Origin: JACKCP01 sp034007295
GTDB taxonomy: Bacteria > Desulfobacterota > Desulfobacteria > Desulfobacterales > JACKCP01
Length of the DNA: 64,000 nucleotides
Assembly (NCBI GenBank): GCA_034007295.1
Contig: JAVERC010000007.1
Span: 42,797-106,796 of the forward strand
Direction of reading: 5' to 3'
Shown here: piece after piece, positions 42,633 to 52,210 of the stretch
Layout: every line of letters begins with the position of its first letter
Position numbering within the stretch: the stretch's first letter is position 1
Position numbers and translations under genes: made by a program
Notes under the pieces: generated by a model
Told to the model about the DNA's origin: nothing
Databases searched by the model: none
The model's input: only the letters and a program-made list of their open reading frames with translations

Positions 42633-44996
42633 CTAAAATCTTTTGTCCGTATAAAAAACAAAAGCTCCATTATTGTTAATATTGTACACTTTTATACCCA
42701 AATCTTCATAAATTTTCTTTACTTTTTCCTGAGTTTTTTCAAAATCTCTAAAACTTCCTGAAATAACAGCTATTTTAGGGTTGGAATTGATAATAAATTC
42801 TTTATGCATAGAATGAATGCTTCCATGATGTGGAACCATAAAAATATCTGAATTTTTGATAAATTTACTATCTTTATAAAATTCCTGGCCTTTTTTATAA
42901 AGGTCGCCGGTAAATAGAATTTTTAAATTATCTATAAATACGCTTACAAGAAGGGAATTGTCATTTTCATTATCAAAAAGATCATCTGCCTGATAAAAAT
43001 CTATAATCCCCCCTTTAAAAACCAATTTTTCCCTTAATTTGAAAATATTTCTTTTTTTGGCATCATCTTTTAATTTTTTATAGCCTCCAAAAGCCTTGAG
43101 ACTTTTATTAAAAATAAATTTTTTTACATTAAAGTTATCAAGAATATAAAAAAACCCCCCATAATGATCATAATCTCCATGGGTTGAAATACAAAAATCT
43201 ATGGTTTTAATTTTATTTTTAAAAAGATATGGAGCAATTATGTATCTTCCTGTATCAAAATCAGAACCTGGAAAACCACCTGAATCAATAAGAGCTGTTT
43301 TCCCCCCGGGAAAAATTATTAAGGCACTGTTACCCTTGCCTGTATCAAAAAAAACAATTTTCCCATATTTATTAAAAAATCTTTTATCAGCTTCATAAAT
43401 AAAATTTCCCAAAAAAATCAAAACTGCAAGAAATGCAATTAATTTGAACTTGAAATCAGGTCTTTGAACCAGCAAATAAAGATAAAATCTCCAAAAAATT
43501 ACAATCAAAATAAAATATATTAAATACACTTCAAAAATAGAAATACCTGCATTTATATAAGAAAATTTAAAATCTGAAATAATGGAAATAATTTTAATAA
43601 AAATTGCGGATGAAAAAGATGCTCCAAAAAAGAAAAAAGAAGAAACACTGCTTGAAAAAAAAGAAAATATAATTCCTGCAAATGAAAACGGCAAAAGAAT
43701 AAATGAAAAAAAAGGAATTAGAAAAACGCCGGTAAAAAGTCCTGTTAAGGGTAAAATATTAAAATAATACAATGCAGTTGGAAATGTCCCGGAAACAGCA
43801 AAAATGCTTGTTTTAAAAAGGATTTTAAGCCATTTGTAAAACCTTGCCAAAAAGTCATGGTCTTTATTCATATTTTCAGGAAAAACCATAAAGCCGAAGA
43901 TAATTGAAAAAACAGCTTCAAAAGATAAAATAAAACCAATATTAAATAAAAAACATGGATTTAAAACTAAAATTATAAAACCGCAGCAAAAAAGCAGATT
44001 TAAAGGATCAGCCTTTTTATTCAAAAAAAATCCTGTTCCCCCAAGAAATGCCAGAATAAAAGCTCTTTGTGCTGAAGGCATGAGTCCTGAAACAATTGCA
44101 TAAAAAAAAGCTCCAAAAAGTCCTAGTATAAGAGCTGTATTTTTAACCTGAGCTCTCCATAAAAAAAAAGAAAACCTTGAAACTATAAACCTTGAAACAA
44201 GATAAACTAAAGAAAAAACCATGCCTATATGAAGGCCTGAGATTGCCATAAAATGTGAAGCACCTGCCTTTGATGCCATATCTTTAAAGTCTAGATCAAG
44301 TTCTTGCCTTAATCCGCAGGTAATTGATTTTAAAAATGCAGCATTAATTTTATTTTTTACATTTTCATCTATTATCTGTGATATTTTTGCTCTGATTTCA
44401 AATATAAAAAAATTAAAATTTTTTTTACTTCCAAGAAGCCTGACTTTTTTATTTGAAACCCACATATGTCCATAAAAACTTTTAAGTCTCATATAAGATT
44501 CATAATCAAAACCTCCTGGATTTTTAAAATTTTGAAAAGGCTTTATCTGTGCCTTGAATAAAATAATATCACCTGGTTTATAATTATTTTCACCATCATA
44601 AATACTAAGTGTAAAATTCAGATTTTTAGATTCAATATCTGTTTTATCAATGGAAATAATCTTTACTTTTGCTTTAAGTTTTGAAAATGAAACATATGGA
44701 AAATCTGTAATTAAGGCTTTTATTTCTCTTTTTTTTTCTTTGTAGATTTCTAATTTTTTTGTTTTTAAATCAAAAGAAGATTTTGAATGGGGATTCATGA
44801 ACAAAATCCCTGCAAAATAAAAAAACATAAGCGGGATAACAAATGTTTTTTTATTTTTTAAGGAATAAAAAGCAAGAAGAATAAAAAATATAAAGGCAGC
44901 ACCCAGAATATAACTAAACGAAAATTTTATTTTTTCTCCGGAAAAAATTCCAAGTGCAAAAAAAATAAAAATCAGTATGAACGGTCTTTTAACCAT
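42633..44996 (-). CDS. comEC: ComEC/Rec2-family DNA uptake channel protein
   Basis: Inner-membrane protein of 787 residues predicted to form the channel for single-stranded DNA during transformation. Order: N-terminal membrane segments and an OB-like domain (~60-200), the Competence domain with many helices (~220-520, including ASHFMAISGLHIGMVFSL, the family signature), and a C-terminal metallo-beta-lactamase-like domain (~545-787) with CISTHGDYDHYGGFF and MVPHHGSIHSM. The start is ATG 44996; the ATG nine bases earlier overlaps the AGGA ribosome site. It lies 20 bases after murA. No other competence gene is in the window. Confidence 0.93.
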   Translation of the reverse strand: MVKRPFILIFIFFALGIFSGEKIKFSFSYILGAAFIFFILLAFYSLKNKKTFVIPLMFFYFAGILFMNPHSKSSFDLKTKKLEIYKEKKREIKALITDFPYVSFSKLKAKVKIISIDKTDIESKNLNFTLSIYDGENNYKPGDIILFKAQIKPFQNFKNPGGFDYESYMRLKSFYGHMWVSNKKVRLLGSKKNFNFFIFEIRAKISQIIDENVKNKINAAFLKSITCGLRQELDLDFKDMASKAGASHFMAISGLHIGMVFSLVYLVSRFIVSRFSFFLWRAQVKNTALILGLFGAFFYAIVSGLMPSAQRAFILAFLGGTGFFLNKKADPLNLLFCCGFIILVLNPCFLFNIGFILSFEAVFSIIFGFMVFPENMNKDHDFLARFYKWLKILFKTSIFAVSGTFPTALYYFNILPLTGLFTGVFLIPFFSFILLPFSFAGIIFSFFSSSVSSFFFFGASFSSAIFIKIISIISDFKFSYINAGISIFEVYLIYFILIVIFWRFYLYLLVQRPDFKFKLIAFLAVLIFLGNFIYEADKRFFNKYGKIVFFDTGKGNSALIIFPGGKTALIDSGGFPGSDFDTGRYIIAPYLFKNKIKTIDFCISTHGDYDHYGGFFYILDNFNVKKFIFNKSLKAFGGYKKLKDDAKKRNIFKLREKLVFKGGIIDFYQADDLFDNENDNSLLVSVFIDNLKILFTGDLYKKGQEFYKDSKFIKNSDIFMVPHHGSIHSMHKEFIINSNPKIAVISGSFRDFEKTQEKVKKIYEDLGIKVYNINNNGAFVFYTDKRF

Positions 44997-45016
44997 TTTA
45001 TTCATTCCTGATCTGA

Positions 45017-46270
45017 TTATTTTATTCGTTCTATGTCTGCTCCAAGGGATTTTAGTTTTACTTCCATTTTTTCATACCCCCTGTCAAGATGATATACCCT
45101 GTTTACAATAGTTGTATTTTCAGCAGCAAGTCCTGCAAGAACAAGGCAGGCACTTGCCCTTAAATCCGAGGCCATAACCTGAGCACCTGCAAGATCTTTT
45201 ACCCCCCTTACAACGGCTGTATTAGATGAAGGCAGGTAAATATCAGCTCCCATTCTCTGGAGTTCATTGACATGGATAAACCTGTTTTCAAAAATTGTTT
45301 CCTTTATGGTTGAAACACCGTCTGCAATTGACATTAAGGTAATGAACTGAGCCTGCATATCAGTTGGGAATCCAGGATATGGAGATGTTTTAATATCTAT
45401 GCTTTTAATTTGGTCAACGCCTTTTACCCTGATCCAGTCTTTTCCTGTTTCAACAAAAGTGCCTGTATCCCTTACCTTTGAAATCACTTCACCAAGATGA
45501 TCAGGTCTGCATTTTTTTATTAATACATCGCCTCCTGTTACAGCAGATGCAATCATGAAAGTTCCTGTTTCAATTCTGTCAGGTATAATTTCTGTTTCAA
45601 CCGGATTAAGTTTTTCTACTCCCATGACTTTAATTTCAGAGGTCCCTGCTCCGCTGATATTTGCTCCCATAAGGTTTAAGACTTCAGCAAGTGCAGTAAT
45701 TTCAGGCTCCATTGCAGCATTTCTCAAAATTGTTTCACCTTGAGCAAGAGCAGCCGCCATCATGAGGTTTTCAGTCCCAGTAACTGTAACTGTATCAAAA
45801 TTTATTTCATTTCCTTTAAGCCTTTTGGCAGAAGCATTTATGTAACCGTGGGAAATATGAACTTCTGCTCCAAGTTTTTCAAGGCCTTCTATATGAAGAT
45901 TTACAGGCCTTGCTCCAATTGCACATCCGCCTGGAAGAGAAACGCATGCCTTTCCAAGTCTTGCAACAAGAGGCCCTAAAACAAGAATTGAAGCTCTCAT
46001 TTTCCTTACAATTTCATATGGTGCAAGATGGTTGTTAAGACCTGCTGAATCAATTTCAACAACCCCGTTTTTCATTTGAGTTTTTGCTCCAAGTTCTTCT
46101 GAGAGCATAAGAATACTTCTTACATCAACAAGGTCTGGAACATTGTGAAATACAGATTTTCCATCGCATAAAAGTGCTGATGCAAGAATTGGAAGTGCTG
46201 CATTTTTTGCACCGCTTATCTGAACTTCTCCAAAAAGCCTTTTTTTACCTTTTATTTTAATTTTATCCAT
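45017..46270 (-). CDS. murA: UDP-N-acetylglucosamine 1-carboxyvinyltransferase
   Basis: First committed step of peptidoglycan synthesis: transfers enolpyruvate from PEP to UDP-GlcNAc in the cytoplasm. 417 residues, normal length, two inside-out alpha/beta barrels. Motifs: VQISGAKNAALPILAS at the start, the active-site loop LPGGCAIGARPVNLHI with its catalytic cysteine (so fosfomycin-binding is expected), and FPTDMQAQFITLMS. The ATG at 46270 has AAGGA ten bases upstream; the in-frame TTG nine bases earlier is less likely. It lies 20 bases from ccsA and 20 from comEC, suggesting one transcript. Confidence 0.97.
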   Translation of the reverse strand: MDKIKIKGKKRLFGEVQISGAKNAALPILASALLCDGKSVFHNVPDLVDVRSILMLSEELGAKTQMKNGVVEIDSAGLNNHLAPYEIVRKMRASILVLGPLVARLGKACVSLPGGCAIGARPVNLHIEGLEKLGAEVHISHGYINASAKRLKGNEINFDTVTVTGTENLMMAAALAQGETILRNAAMEPEITALAEVLNLMGANISGAGTSEIKVMGVEKLNPVETEIIPDRIETGTFMIASAVTGGDVLIKKCRPDHLGEVISKVRDTGTFVETGKDWIRVKGVDQIKSIDIKTSPYPGFPTDMQAQFITLMSIADGVSTIKETIFENRFIHVNELQRMGADIYLPSSNTAVVRGVKDLAGAQVMASDLRASACLVLAGLAAENTTIVNRVYHLDRGYEKMEVKLKSLGADIERIK

Positions 46271-46290
46271 TAAATTCAAATCCTTAAAAA

Positions 46291-47094
46291 TTATGCATAG
46301 CTGTGAAGCCCTGCAAGTACAAAATTAACACCAAAATAAGTAAACAATACAGCCATAAAACCTACTATTGAAAGCCAGGCAATGGTTTTTCTTTTAAAAT
46401 TTTTCATATATCTTGCGTGCAGAATAATTGCATAGACAAACCAGGTTATAAGAGACCATGTTTCCTTTGGATCCCATGACCAGTATCTTCCCCAGGCACT
46501 GTCAGCCCACACAGCTCCAGTTATTATTCCAAGAGACAAAAATAAAAAACCGAAAATTATCATTTTGTAGTTTAATTCATCAAGATTTTTGCATTTTATC
46601 TCATTACTTGTAAAAAGTATCAATACGCTTGCTGCAAATGAAACTGCAAATCCTGCATAACCAAAAAAACATGTAATAACATGAACTGTAAGCCAGTTGC
46701 TTCTAAGAGCCGGAATAAGAGGGGTAATTGCAGAATCTGCTGTTGGAGAAAGACCTGCATATGCCATTGCAAGAAAAATTAAAGTTGTTGTTATTGCAGC
46801 AACAACAGGAATACTAAATTTTTTGTAAATAACAGAATAAATCAAGGCACCTGAAATTGAAAAAAACACAAGGGACTCATAAAGATTTGAAAGAGGGATT
46901 CTTCCTATACCCATTTGATAGGATTCAATCCAGCGGAGAACAAAACCTGCAAAATTTGCTGAAAGCCCTGCGACTAAAAGAAAAAAGCCAAGCTGGCCAA
47001 ATTGTTTTTTATTGAAAACAGACTCAATAATAAAGCACAATGCTGAAAAACCATAAATAAATGTTGCAACCGAAAGTATTAAAGTATTTTCCAT
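46291..47094 (-). CDS. ccsA: Cytochrome c biogenesis protein CcsA/ResC
   Basis: Membrane part of the system II haem-handling complex that attaches haem to apocytochromes c in the periplasm. 267 residues with about eight hydrophobic segments and the haem-binding WWD region WGRYWSWDPKETWSL, plus conserved histidines in VHVITCFFGYAGF and ILHARYMKNF. GGAG lies eight bases before the ATG. It follows its partner resB by 43 bases. This points to a respiratory chain with c-type cytochromes, as expected for a sulfate- or metal-reducing deltaproteobacterium. Confidence 0.93.
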   Translation of the reverse strand: MENTLILSVATFIYGFSALCFIIESVFNKKQFGQLGFFLLVAGLSANFAGFVLRWIESYQMGIGRIPLSNLYESLVFFSISGALIYSVIYKKFSIPVVAAITTTLIFLAMAYAGLSPTADSAITPLIPALRSNWLTVHVITCFFGYAGFAVSFAASVLILFTSNEIKCKNLDELNYKMIIFGFLFLSLGIITGAVWADSAWGRYWSWDPKETWSLITWFVYAIILHARYMKNFKRKTIAWLSIVGFMAVLFTYFGVNFVLAGLHSYA

Positions 47095-47137
47095 TAAATT
47101 AACTCCATTACATTGGGGCTGTTGTTGTCAGATTTAG

Positions 47138-48541
47138 TTATTTTTCTAAAAATTCATGAAAATCAGATAAAATTTCCTGATTTAAACTTTTGTTTTTGTT
47201 TGAGTTTGAAGCACAAAAAACATTAGAGCTGTTATTTTCCATACTTTCAACAACAATATAAAAACAGCTGTGTCTTGTGAAAAAACTAACAAAAATACCA
47301 AGGGAAAGAAGCAGGAAACCTGAATATACAATATAAACTCCAGGGTCTTTATTTACCTGAAGGGATGTATAATACTTTGTTTTAAATTCATCAGGAACAA
47401 TATAAAAATCGCCTTTTCTGTGTTTATCAAAGCCTGGAGTTGAAACAGGAAGTGCAACAGGTATTTCTCTGTTATCTGCTAAAATAAAGCCTATAAATGT
47501 TTCACCAAGATTCATCCCTGAAATTTGAAAATTCGGCCTGAATGAAAAAAGTGTAAATTTAGTTTTTCCATCTGGAAGAACAATTGTTTCTCCCTGCTCT
47601 ATCTGGTATTCACCTTTTTTTTCATCTGTCATTATGTCAAATACAGAAATTTTTACCTTTCCTTCAACAACTCTTCCATATCCTGACTGAATAAATTTTA
47701 TACCGCTAAATTTGAGGGGGCTGTTTACTTTTACAAGCCCGTTTGACTCATTTTCTTTTTCTTTATTAAAAATTATTTCAGATTGATACGACTTTGGAGT
47801 ATGGCTGTTTTCATATTTTACAATTTCAAACTTAGCACATGTAACATCAAACCCAAGATCAATTTTACCTCTGTTTTTAAAAAGAGTTACAATACTTGAT
47901 GTTTCATTTTCAGGTATATCTATAACTCCAGAAAAACCTGCCATTGTTCCTGCAACGCCTCCAGCTATTAAAAAAAGAAAGCCAAGATGTGCAATATAGA
48001 CTCCAAGTCTTGTATATCTTCCTTTGTCACCTGCACATGAAAAATTTGTTTTGGAATCAAGCATATAAGTTTTCATACGTTTTAATTTTAAAAACTTTTT
48101 TGAAAGCTCTTTTACCTGATCAATATTTTTATTTATTGTAAAATCTTTTTTAAATTCAAAAGTTTCTATTTTATGAATTGAAGGAGGCAAAGGTTTTTTT
48201 AAAACAATTTTTAAAACACCTGGAAGTCTTTCAAATGAGCAGCACAAAAGGTTTATTCCAAGAACAATTATAAGAAGAACAAACCACCATGAATAATAAA
48301 TGTCAAAAAGCTCCATTTTATCAAACACTTTAACCAAAAAAACGGGTTTATCCTGAAGATATTTCATAATTCCTATTCTGTCAGGAAGAAAAGTTCCTGC
48401 AACAGATGCTAAGGCAATAAAGGAAAAAAGAAAAATTGTTAATTTTAATGATGCAAAAAAATCCCAGAGCTTAATCCCTGCAATTTCTATAATACCAGGT
48501 CTTTTATTAGTATTCAAAGGCCTCTCCTGTACGGAAATCAT
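47138..48541 (-). CDS. resB: Cytochrome c biogenesis protein ResB/CcsB
   Basis: Partner of CcsA in system II cytochrome c maturation, about 467 residues. Typical start IKLWDFFASLKLTIFLFSFI followed by a second membrane segment (WWFVLLIIVLGINLLC), a third (LGVYIAHLGFLFLIAGGVA), a large periplasmic beta domain (~200-400) and a last helix (YIVYSGFLLLSLGIFVSFF). The start is uncertain: ATG at 48541 is listed, but a TTG twelve codons before IKLWDF with GGAGAGG in front of it is also possible, and a TTG lies at 48553. It heads the resB-ccsA-murA-comEC set. Confidence 0.92.
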   Translation of the reverse strand: MISVQERPLNTNKRPGIIEIAGIKLWDFFASLKLTIFLFSFIALASVAGTFLPDRIGIMKYLQDKPVFLVKVFDKMELFDIYYSWWFVLLIIVLGINLLCCSFERLPGVLKIVLKKPLPPSIHKIETFEFKKDFTINKNIDQVKELSKKFLKLKRMKTYMLDSKTNFSCAGDKGRYTRLGVYIAHLGFLFLIAGGVAGTMAGFSGVIDIPENETSSIVTLFKNRGKIDLGFDVTCAKFEIVKYENSHTPKSYQSEIIFNKEKENESNGLVKVNSPLKFSGIKFIQSGYGRVVEGKVKISVFDIMTDEKKGEYQIEQGETIVLPDGKTKFTLFSFRPNFQISGMNLGETFIGFILADNREIPVALPVSTPGFDKHRKGDFYIVPDEFKTKYYTSLQVNKDPGVYIVYSGFLLLSLGIFVSFFTRHSCFYIVVESMENNSSNVFCASNSNKNKSLNQEILSDFHEFLEK

Positions 48542-48672
48542 GGTTCTTGACAAATTTTATAATGGACATTATTGTTTTCTCAAATTTAACCCCACAGCTT
48601 TTTTAAGCAATTTCCATTTATAGTGCAAGAATTTAATCTTTCCAACCACTTTGACACTACCAGGGAGTTTTT

Positions 48673-49629
48673 ATGATTGAAGCAAAAGAACTTACCAAAT
48701 CTTTCGGACAGACAAAGGCAGTCAAAAATGTCTCATTTAATGTGAAAAAAGGAGACATACTTGGTTTTTTAGGCCCAAATGGAGCAGGCAAATCTACAAC
48801 AATGAGAATGCTCACAGGCTATCTTGCTCCAGATTCAGGCGATGCGTTTATAGACAGCAAATCTGTAACTGAAAATCCAATACAAGTAAAATCACAAATA
48901 GGCTATCTTTCAGAAACATCTCCTCTTTATTCTGAAATGACTGTAACTGAATTTCTAAATTTCTGCTGTGAAATAAGAGGGTTTTCAGGCAAAAAAAAAA
49001 TGGCTATGACACAAAAGGCAATTGAAAATTGCTTTCTAATCCAGGCAAAAGATCAACAGATAAATACCCTGTCCAAAGGTTACAGACAAAGGGTTTCATT
49101 TGCTCAAAGCATTCTTCACGATCCAAAATACCTTATACTTGATGAACCAACAGACGGCCTTGATCCCAATCAGAAACAAGAAGTCAGGGAAATGATAAAA
49201 TCCATGAGCAAAGAAAAGGCTATTATACTTTCAACCCATATTCTTGAAGAAGCTGCTGCAATATGCAGCAGAGCAATTATTATTTCAAACGGAGAAATAA
49301 TTGCAGACAACACTCCAAAGGGTCTTCTTGAAAAAGACCCTGATTTTGGAAGTTATGATATTGAAACGGATTTTATAAAAGATATTAATAATTTTAAGAC
49401 TGCCTTAAACAAAATCCAAATGATTGATAAAATAGAAATAAAAAACAACAGCGAAAAAAATGGCAATTCCAGGGTCAAAATTTTTTTCAATAAAACCAGT
49501 TCTTTTTCAACTTCTGAAATTATTCTTGAGATTGAAAAAATTATCTCAAACAGCAGTCTTAAGATTAAATCCATATCAAGGGATAATGGAGATCTTACAA
49601 AAGTATTCAGGATTCTTACCAATAACTGA
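48673..49629 (+). CDS. ABC transporter ATPase (GldA/CcmA type)
   Basis: Cytoplasmic ATPase of 318 residues belonging to the ABC-2 exporter class. Walker A GPNGAGKSTTMRMLTG, Q-loop GYLSETSPLY, a signature LSKGYRQRVSFAQ, Walker B YLILDEPTDGLDPNQ and the switch histidine in STHILEEA. A C-terminal extension (~220-318) resembles those of GldA/NosF-like subunits. It starts a four-gene unit with a permease, a GldG-like protein and a DUF4340 protein. Such sets are common in non-gliding deltaproteobacteria, where the cargo is unknown, so a link with gliding should not be assumed. Confidence 0.92.
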   Translation: MIEAKELTKSFGQTKAVKNVSFNVKKGDILGFLGPNGAGKSTTMRMLTGYLAPDSGDAFIDSKSVTENPIQVKSQIGYLSETSPLYSEMTVTEFLNFCCEIRGFSGKKKMAMTQKAIENCFLIQAKDQQINTLSKGYRQRVSFAQSILHDPKYLILDEPTDGLDPNQKQEVREMIKSMSKEKAIILSTHILEEAAAICSRAIIISNGEIIADNTPKGLLEKDPDFGSYDIETDFIKDINNFKTALNKIQMIDKIEIKNNSEKNGNSRVKIFFNKTSSFSTSEIILEIEKIISNSSLKIKSISRDNGDLTKVFRILTNN

Positions 49630-49660
49630 TATATGCCAAAATTAAGGAGCAGATAAAAAA

Positions 49661-50404
49661 ATGAGCCGCAGTTTAAACTCAGTCAAAGCCATATTAAAAA
49701 GAGAGCTTTTAAGTTATTTCTATTCACCCACAGCCTATGTGGTTCTGGTGGTTTTTCTTATACTTCAGGGATTTTTCACCTTTTATGTGGGGGGATTTTA
49801 TGAATCTGGACAGGCAGAACTTTCGCTTTTTTTTACCTGGCATCCATGGATTTTTCTTTTTCTTGCACCATCAGTCACAATGAGGCTTTTTTCCGATGAA
49901 AAAAGAACAGGAACCATTGAACTTTTAATGACTTTTCCTGTAACACCGGCTGAAATTTCTGCAGCAAAATTTCTTGCTGCCTGGATTTTCATATCCATTG
50001 GTATTTTTTTAACTTTTCCTGTTGTAATAACAGCCTATTACCTTGGAAGTCCTGACACCGGAGCAATAATTTCCGGATATATTGGAAGCTTTCTAATGGC
50101 AGGTTCTCTTATTTCAATAGGATGTTTTGCATCTTCAATAACAAAAAGCCAGGTGATTGCATTTTTAACTGCCTCATCTTTTTCACTTTTTTTAATTCTT
50201 GCCGGACACAGTCCTGTAATTCAGGCAGCCTCTGGAATTTTTCCAAAAATAATTGTTAATTTCATATCTGAAATGAGCATTTTAACCCATTTCAAATCAC
50301 TGACAAAAGGAATCATTGATTTAAGGGATATTATATATTTTCTCTCAATTATTATTTTCATGCTTTTTTTAAATACTTCTGCAATTAATTCAAATTCAAA
50401 ATAA
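49661..50404 (+). CDS. ABC-2 type permease (GldF-like)
   Basis: Inner-membrane subunit of 247 residues with six hydrophobic segments, forming the pore partner of the ATPase upstream (31 bases away). N-terminal NSVKAILKRELLSYFYSPTAYVV and the MRLFSDEKRTGTIELLMTFPV motif are typical of GldF/ABC-2 permeases. The following GldG-like gene starts 21 bases after its stop (GGAGG ribosome site), so the two are co-translated. Substrate unknown. Confidence 0.9.
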   Translation: MSRSLNSVKAILKRELLSYFYSPTAYVVLVVFLILQGFFTFYVGGFYESGQAELSLFFTWHPWIFLFLAPSVTMRLFSDEKRTGTIELLMTFPVTPAEISAAKFLAAWIFISIGIFLTFPVVITAYYLGSPDTGAIISGYIGSFLMAGSLISIGCFASSITKSQVIAFLTASSFSLFLILAGHSPVIQAASGIFPKIIVNFISEMSILTHFKSLTKGIIDLRDIIYFLSIIIFMLFLNTSAINSNSK

Positions 50405-50425
50405 ATGATCTTTTGGAGGTTTAAA

Positions 50426-52195
50426 ATGAATTTAAAAAATAACGGACTGCTTAAAAATCTTTTTGTGATTTTTATTTTTGCAGCAGTTCTTGTACTTATA
50501 AATATTCTTATAAGCGATCTGCCTTTAAGGTTTGATGCAACACAAAACAATATCTATTCCCTTTCAGATGCCACAAAAAAAGTAATTTCCAAGACAAAAG
50601 AAAAAATAACCTTTAAATACTTTAACAATGCTTCTTCAAATTCAGAAATTCCAGGTGAATTCAAAGCCTATGCAAAAAGAATTGAAGACCTTTTAAGGGA
50701 ATATTCAAAAAAATCTAACGGTAAAATTATTCTTGAATCAATTGCACCTGAAACTGATTCCGATGAAGAAGACAATGCAAAATCATTTGGACTCAAAGGA
50801 ATTGAACTTCCAGGCGGAGAAAATCTTTATATGGGACTTGCCGCAATAAGCGGTTCTAAAGAAGAAATAATTCCTTTTTTTGATCCTGACAATGAGGCAA
50901 AACTTGAATATGAACTAAGCTCAATTGTTTCAAGGCTTCAATCTGAAAAAAAGAAAAAAATTGGAATTTTTTCCTCCATTGATATTTTTGGAGGACCAAA
51001 TTTTCAGGGACAGCAAAGTCCTAAATGGTATTTTACAGAGGTTCTTGAAAAGGAATATGAAATTGAGCAAATTGATGGAGAATCAATTCCAGAAAATATT
51101 GATCTTCTAATTCTTTTCCAGCCAAAAAAACAAAACCAGACAATAATTGATGAAACCATAAAGTTTCTTGAAAGCGGAAAAAGAGCAATAATTTTATGTG
51201 ATCCACTTTCACTTCTTGATCCTGAAAGCAGAATGGCTCCGTATTCAAATCCACTTAAAGAAGACCTTGAAAAATGGGGAATTAATTTTAATGAAACAAA
51301 TGCAATTGCAGATATAAATGCAGCAACAAAAATACTTGGAAGAAACAACAGGCCTGAATTAAATCCAGGCTGGCTTTCAATTTATAATGATGCAATGAAC
51401 CAGGAAAACATAATATCAGCAAATCTTGAAAGCCTTCTTTTTCCCATTGCAGGCGGAATTGAGATTGAAAAAAAAGATGATTTTTCATATGAAAAACTTG
51501 CATGGTCTTCAAAAAAAGCAGTACTTTCTGACCCTTCAATGCTTCAGTTTCAGGGGATGGATGCATTAAAAAACAATTTTTCTCCAGATGACAAAAACTA
51601 CAGCCTTGCAGTAAAACTAACAGGCAAATTTTCAAAGGAAAGCAAAAACAAAGGAACCCTTATTTTTATTTCAGATACAGACTTTTTGTTTGACCAGTTT
51701 TATATGCAGAAGCAAAACTTTCTTGGATTTGAAATGGCAAATATGTTTAATGACAATTTGAATTTTTTTCAAAACTGCGTTGAAATTATGTGCGGAGAGC
51801 CTGAATTAATTGAAATCCGTTCCCGTCAGTCAACTCTTAGACCATTTACAAAAGTTAAGGAACTTGAAGACAAAGCCAAGGAAAAATGGCTTGAAAAGGA
51901 AAATATGCTGGCTCAAAAGGCTGAGCAGACAAAGGCAAAACTTGAGGCTCTTGAGTCATCTAGAATTGAAGGACAAAATCTTGTTTTAAGCAGGGAACAG
52001 GAAGCAGAAATTAAAAAATTCCGTGAAGAAAAAAGACAGATAGATACAGAACTTAAAAAAGTCAGAAGGCAGTTAAGAGCTGATATTGAAAGCCTTGGCA
52101 TAAAAATTAAAATGTTAAATATTCTTCTTATACCGGCAATTATTGCTTTAGTTGGAATTTTTACAGGAATAAAAAGAAAAAGAAAAAATATGTAG
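50426..52195 (+). CDS. GldG-family ABC-system auxiliary protein
   Basis: A 589-residue membrane-anchored protein. After an N-terminal helix (~8-27) comes the family start LRFDATQNNIYSLSDATKKVI and a large periplasmic region with a GATase-like fold (IGIFSSIDIFGGPN; LILFQPKKQNQTIIDETIKF). Near the end a ~90-residue coiled coil (~490-565, ending KKVRRQLRADIESL) precedes a last helix (~568-586) and a basic tail. The ATG at 50426 follows GGAGG; an earlier ATG at 50405 overlaps it. It works with the ATPase and permease; its role in the family is not settled. Confidence 0.88.
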   Translation: MNLKNNGLLKNLFVIFIFAAVLVLINILISDLPLRFDATQNNIYSLSDATKKVISKTKEKITFKYFNNASSNSEIPGEFKAYAKRIEDLLREYSKKSNGKIILESIAPETDSDEEDNAKSFGLKGIELPGGENLYMGLAAISGSKEEIIPFFDPDNEAKLEYELSSIVSRLQSEKKKKIGIFSSIDIFGGPNFQGQQSPKWYFTEVLEKEYEIEQIDGESIPENIDLLILFQPKKQNQTIIDETIKFLESGKRAIILCDPLSLLDPESRMAPYSNPLKEDLEKWGINFNETNAIADINAATKILGRNNRPELNPGWLSIYNDAMNQENIISANLESLLFPIAGGIEIEKKDDFSYEKLAWSSKKAVLSDPSMLQFQGMDALKNNFSPDDKNYSLAVKLTGKFSKESKNKGTLIFISDTDFLFDQFYMQKQNFLGFEMANMFNDNLNFFQNCVEIMCGEPELIEIRSRQSTLRPFTKVKELEDKAKEKWLEKENMLAQKAEQTKAKLEALESSRIEGQNLVLSREQEAEIKKFREEKRQIDTELKKVRRQLRADIESLGIKIKMLNILLIPAIIALVGIFTGIKRKRKNM

Positions 52196-52210
52196 CTGGA
52201 GGAATTATCA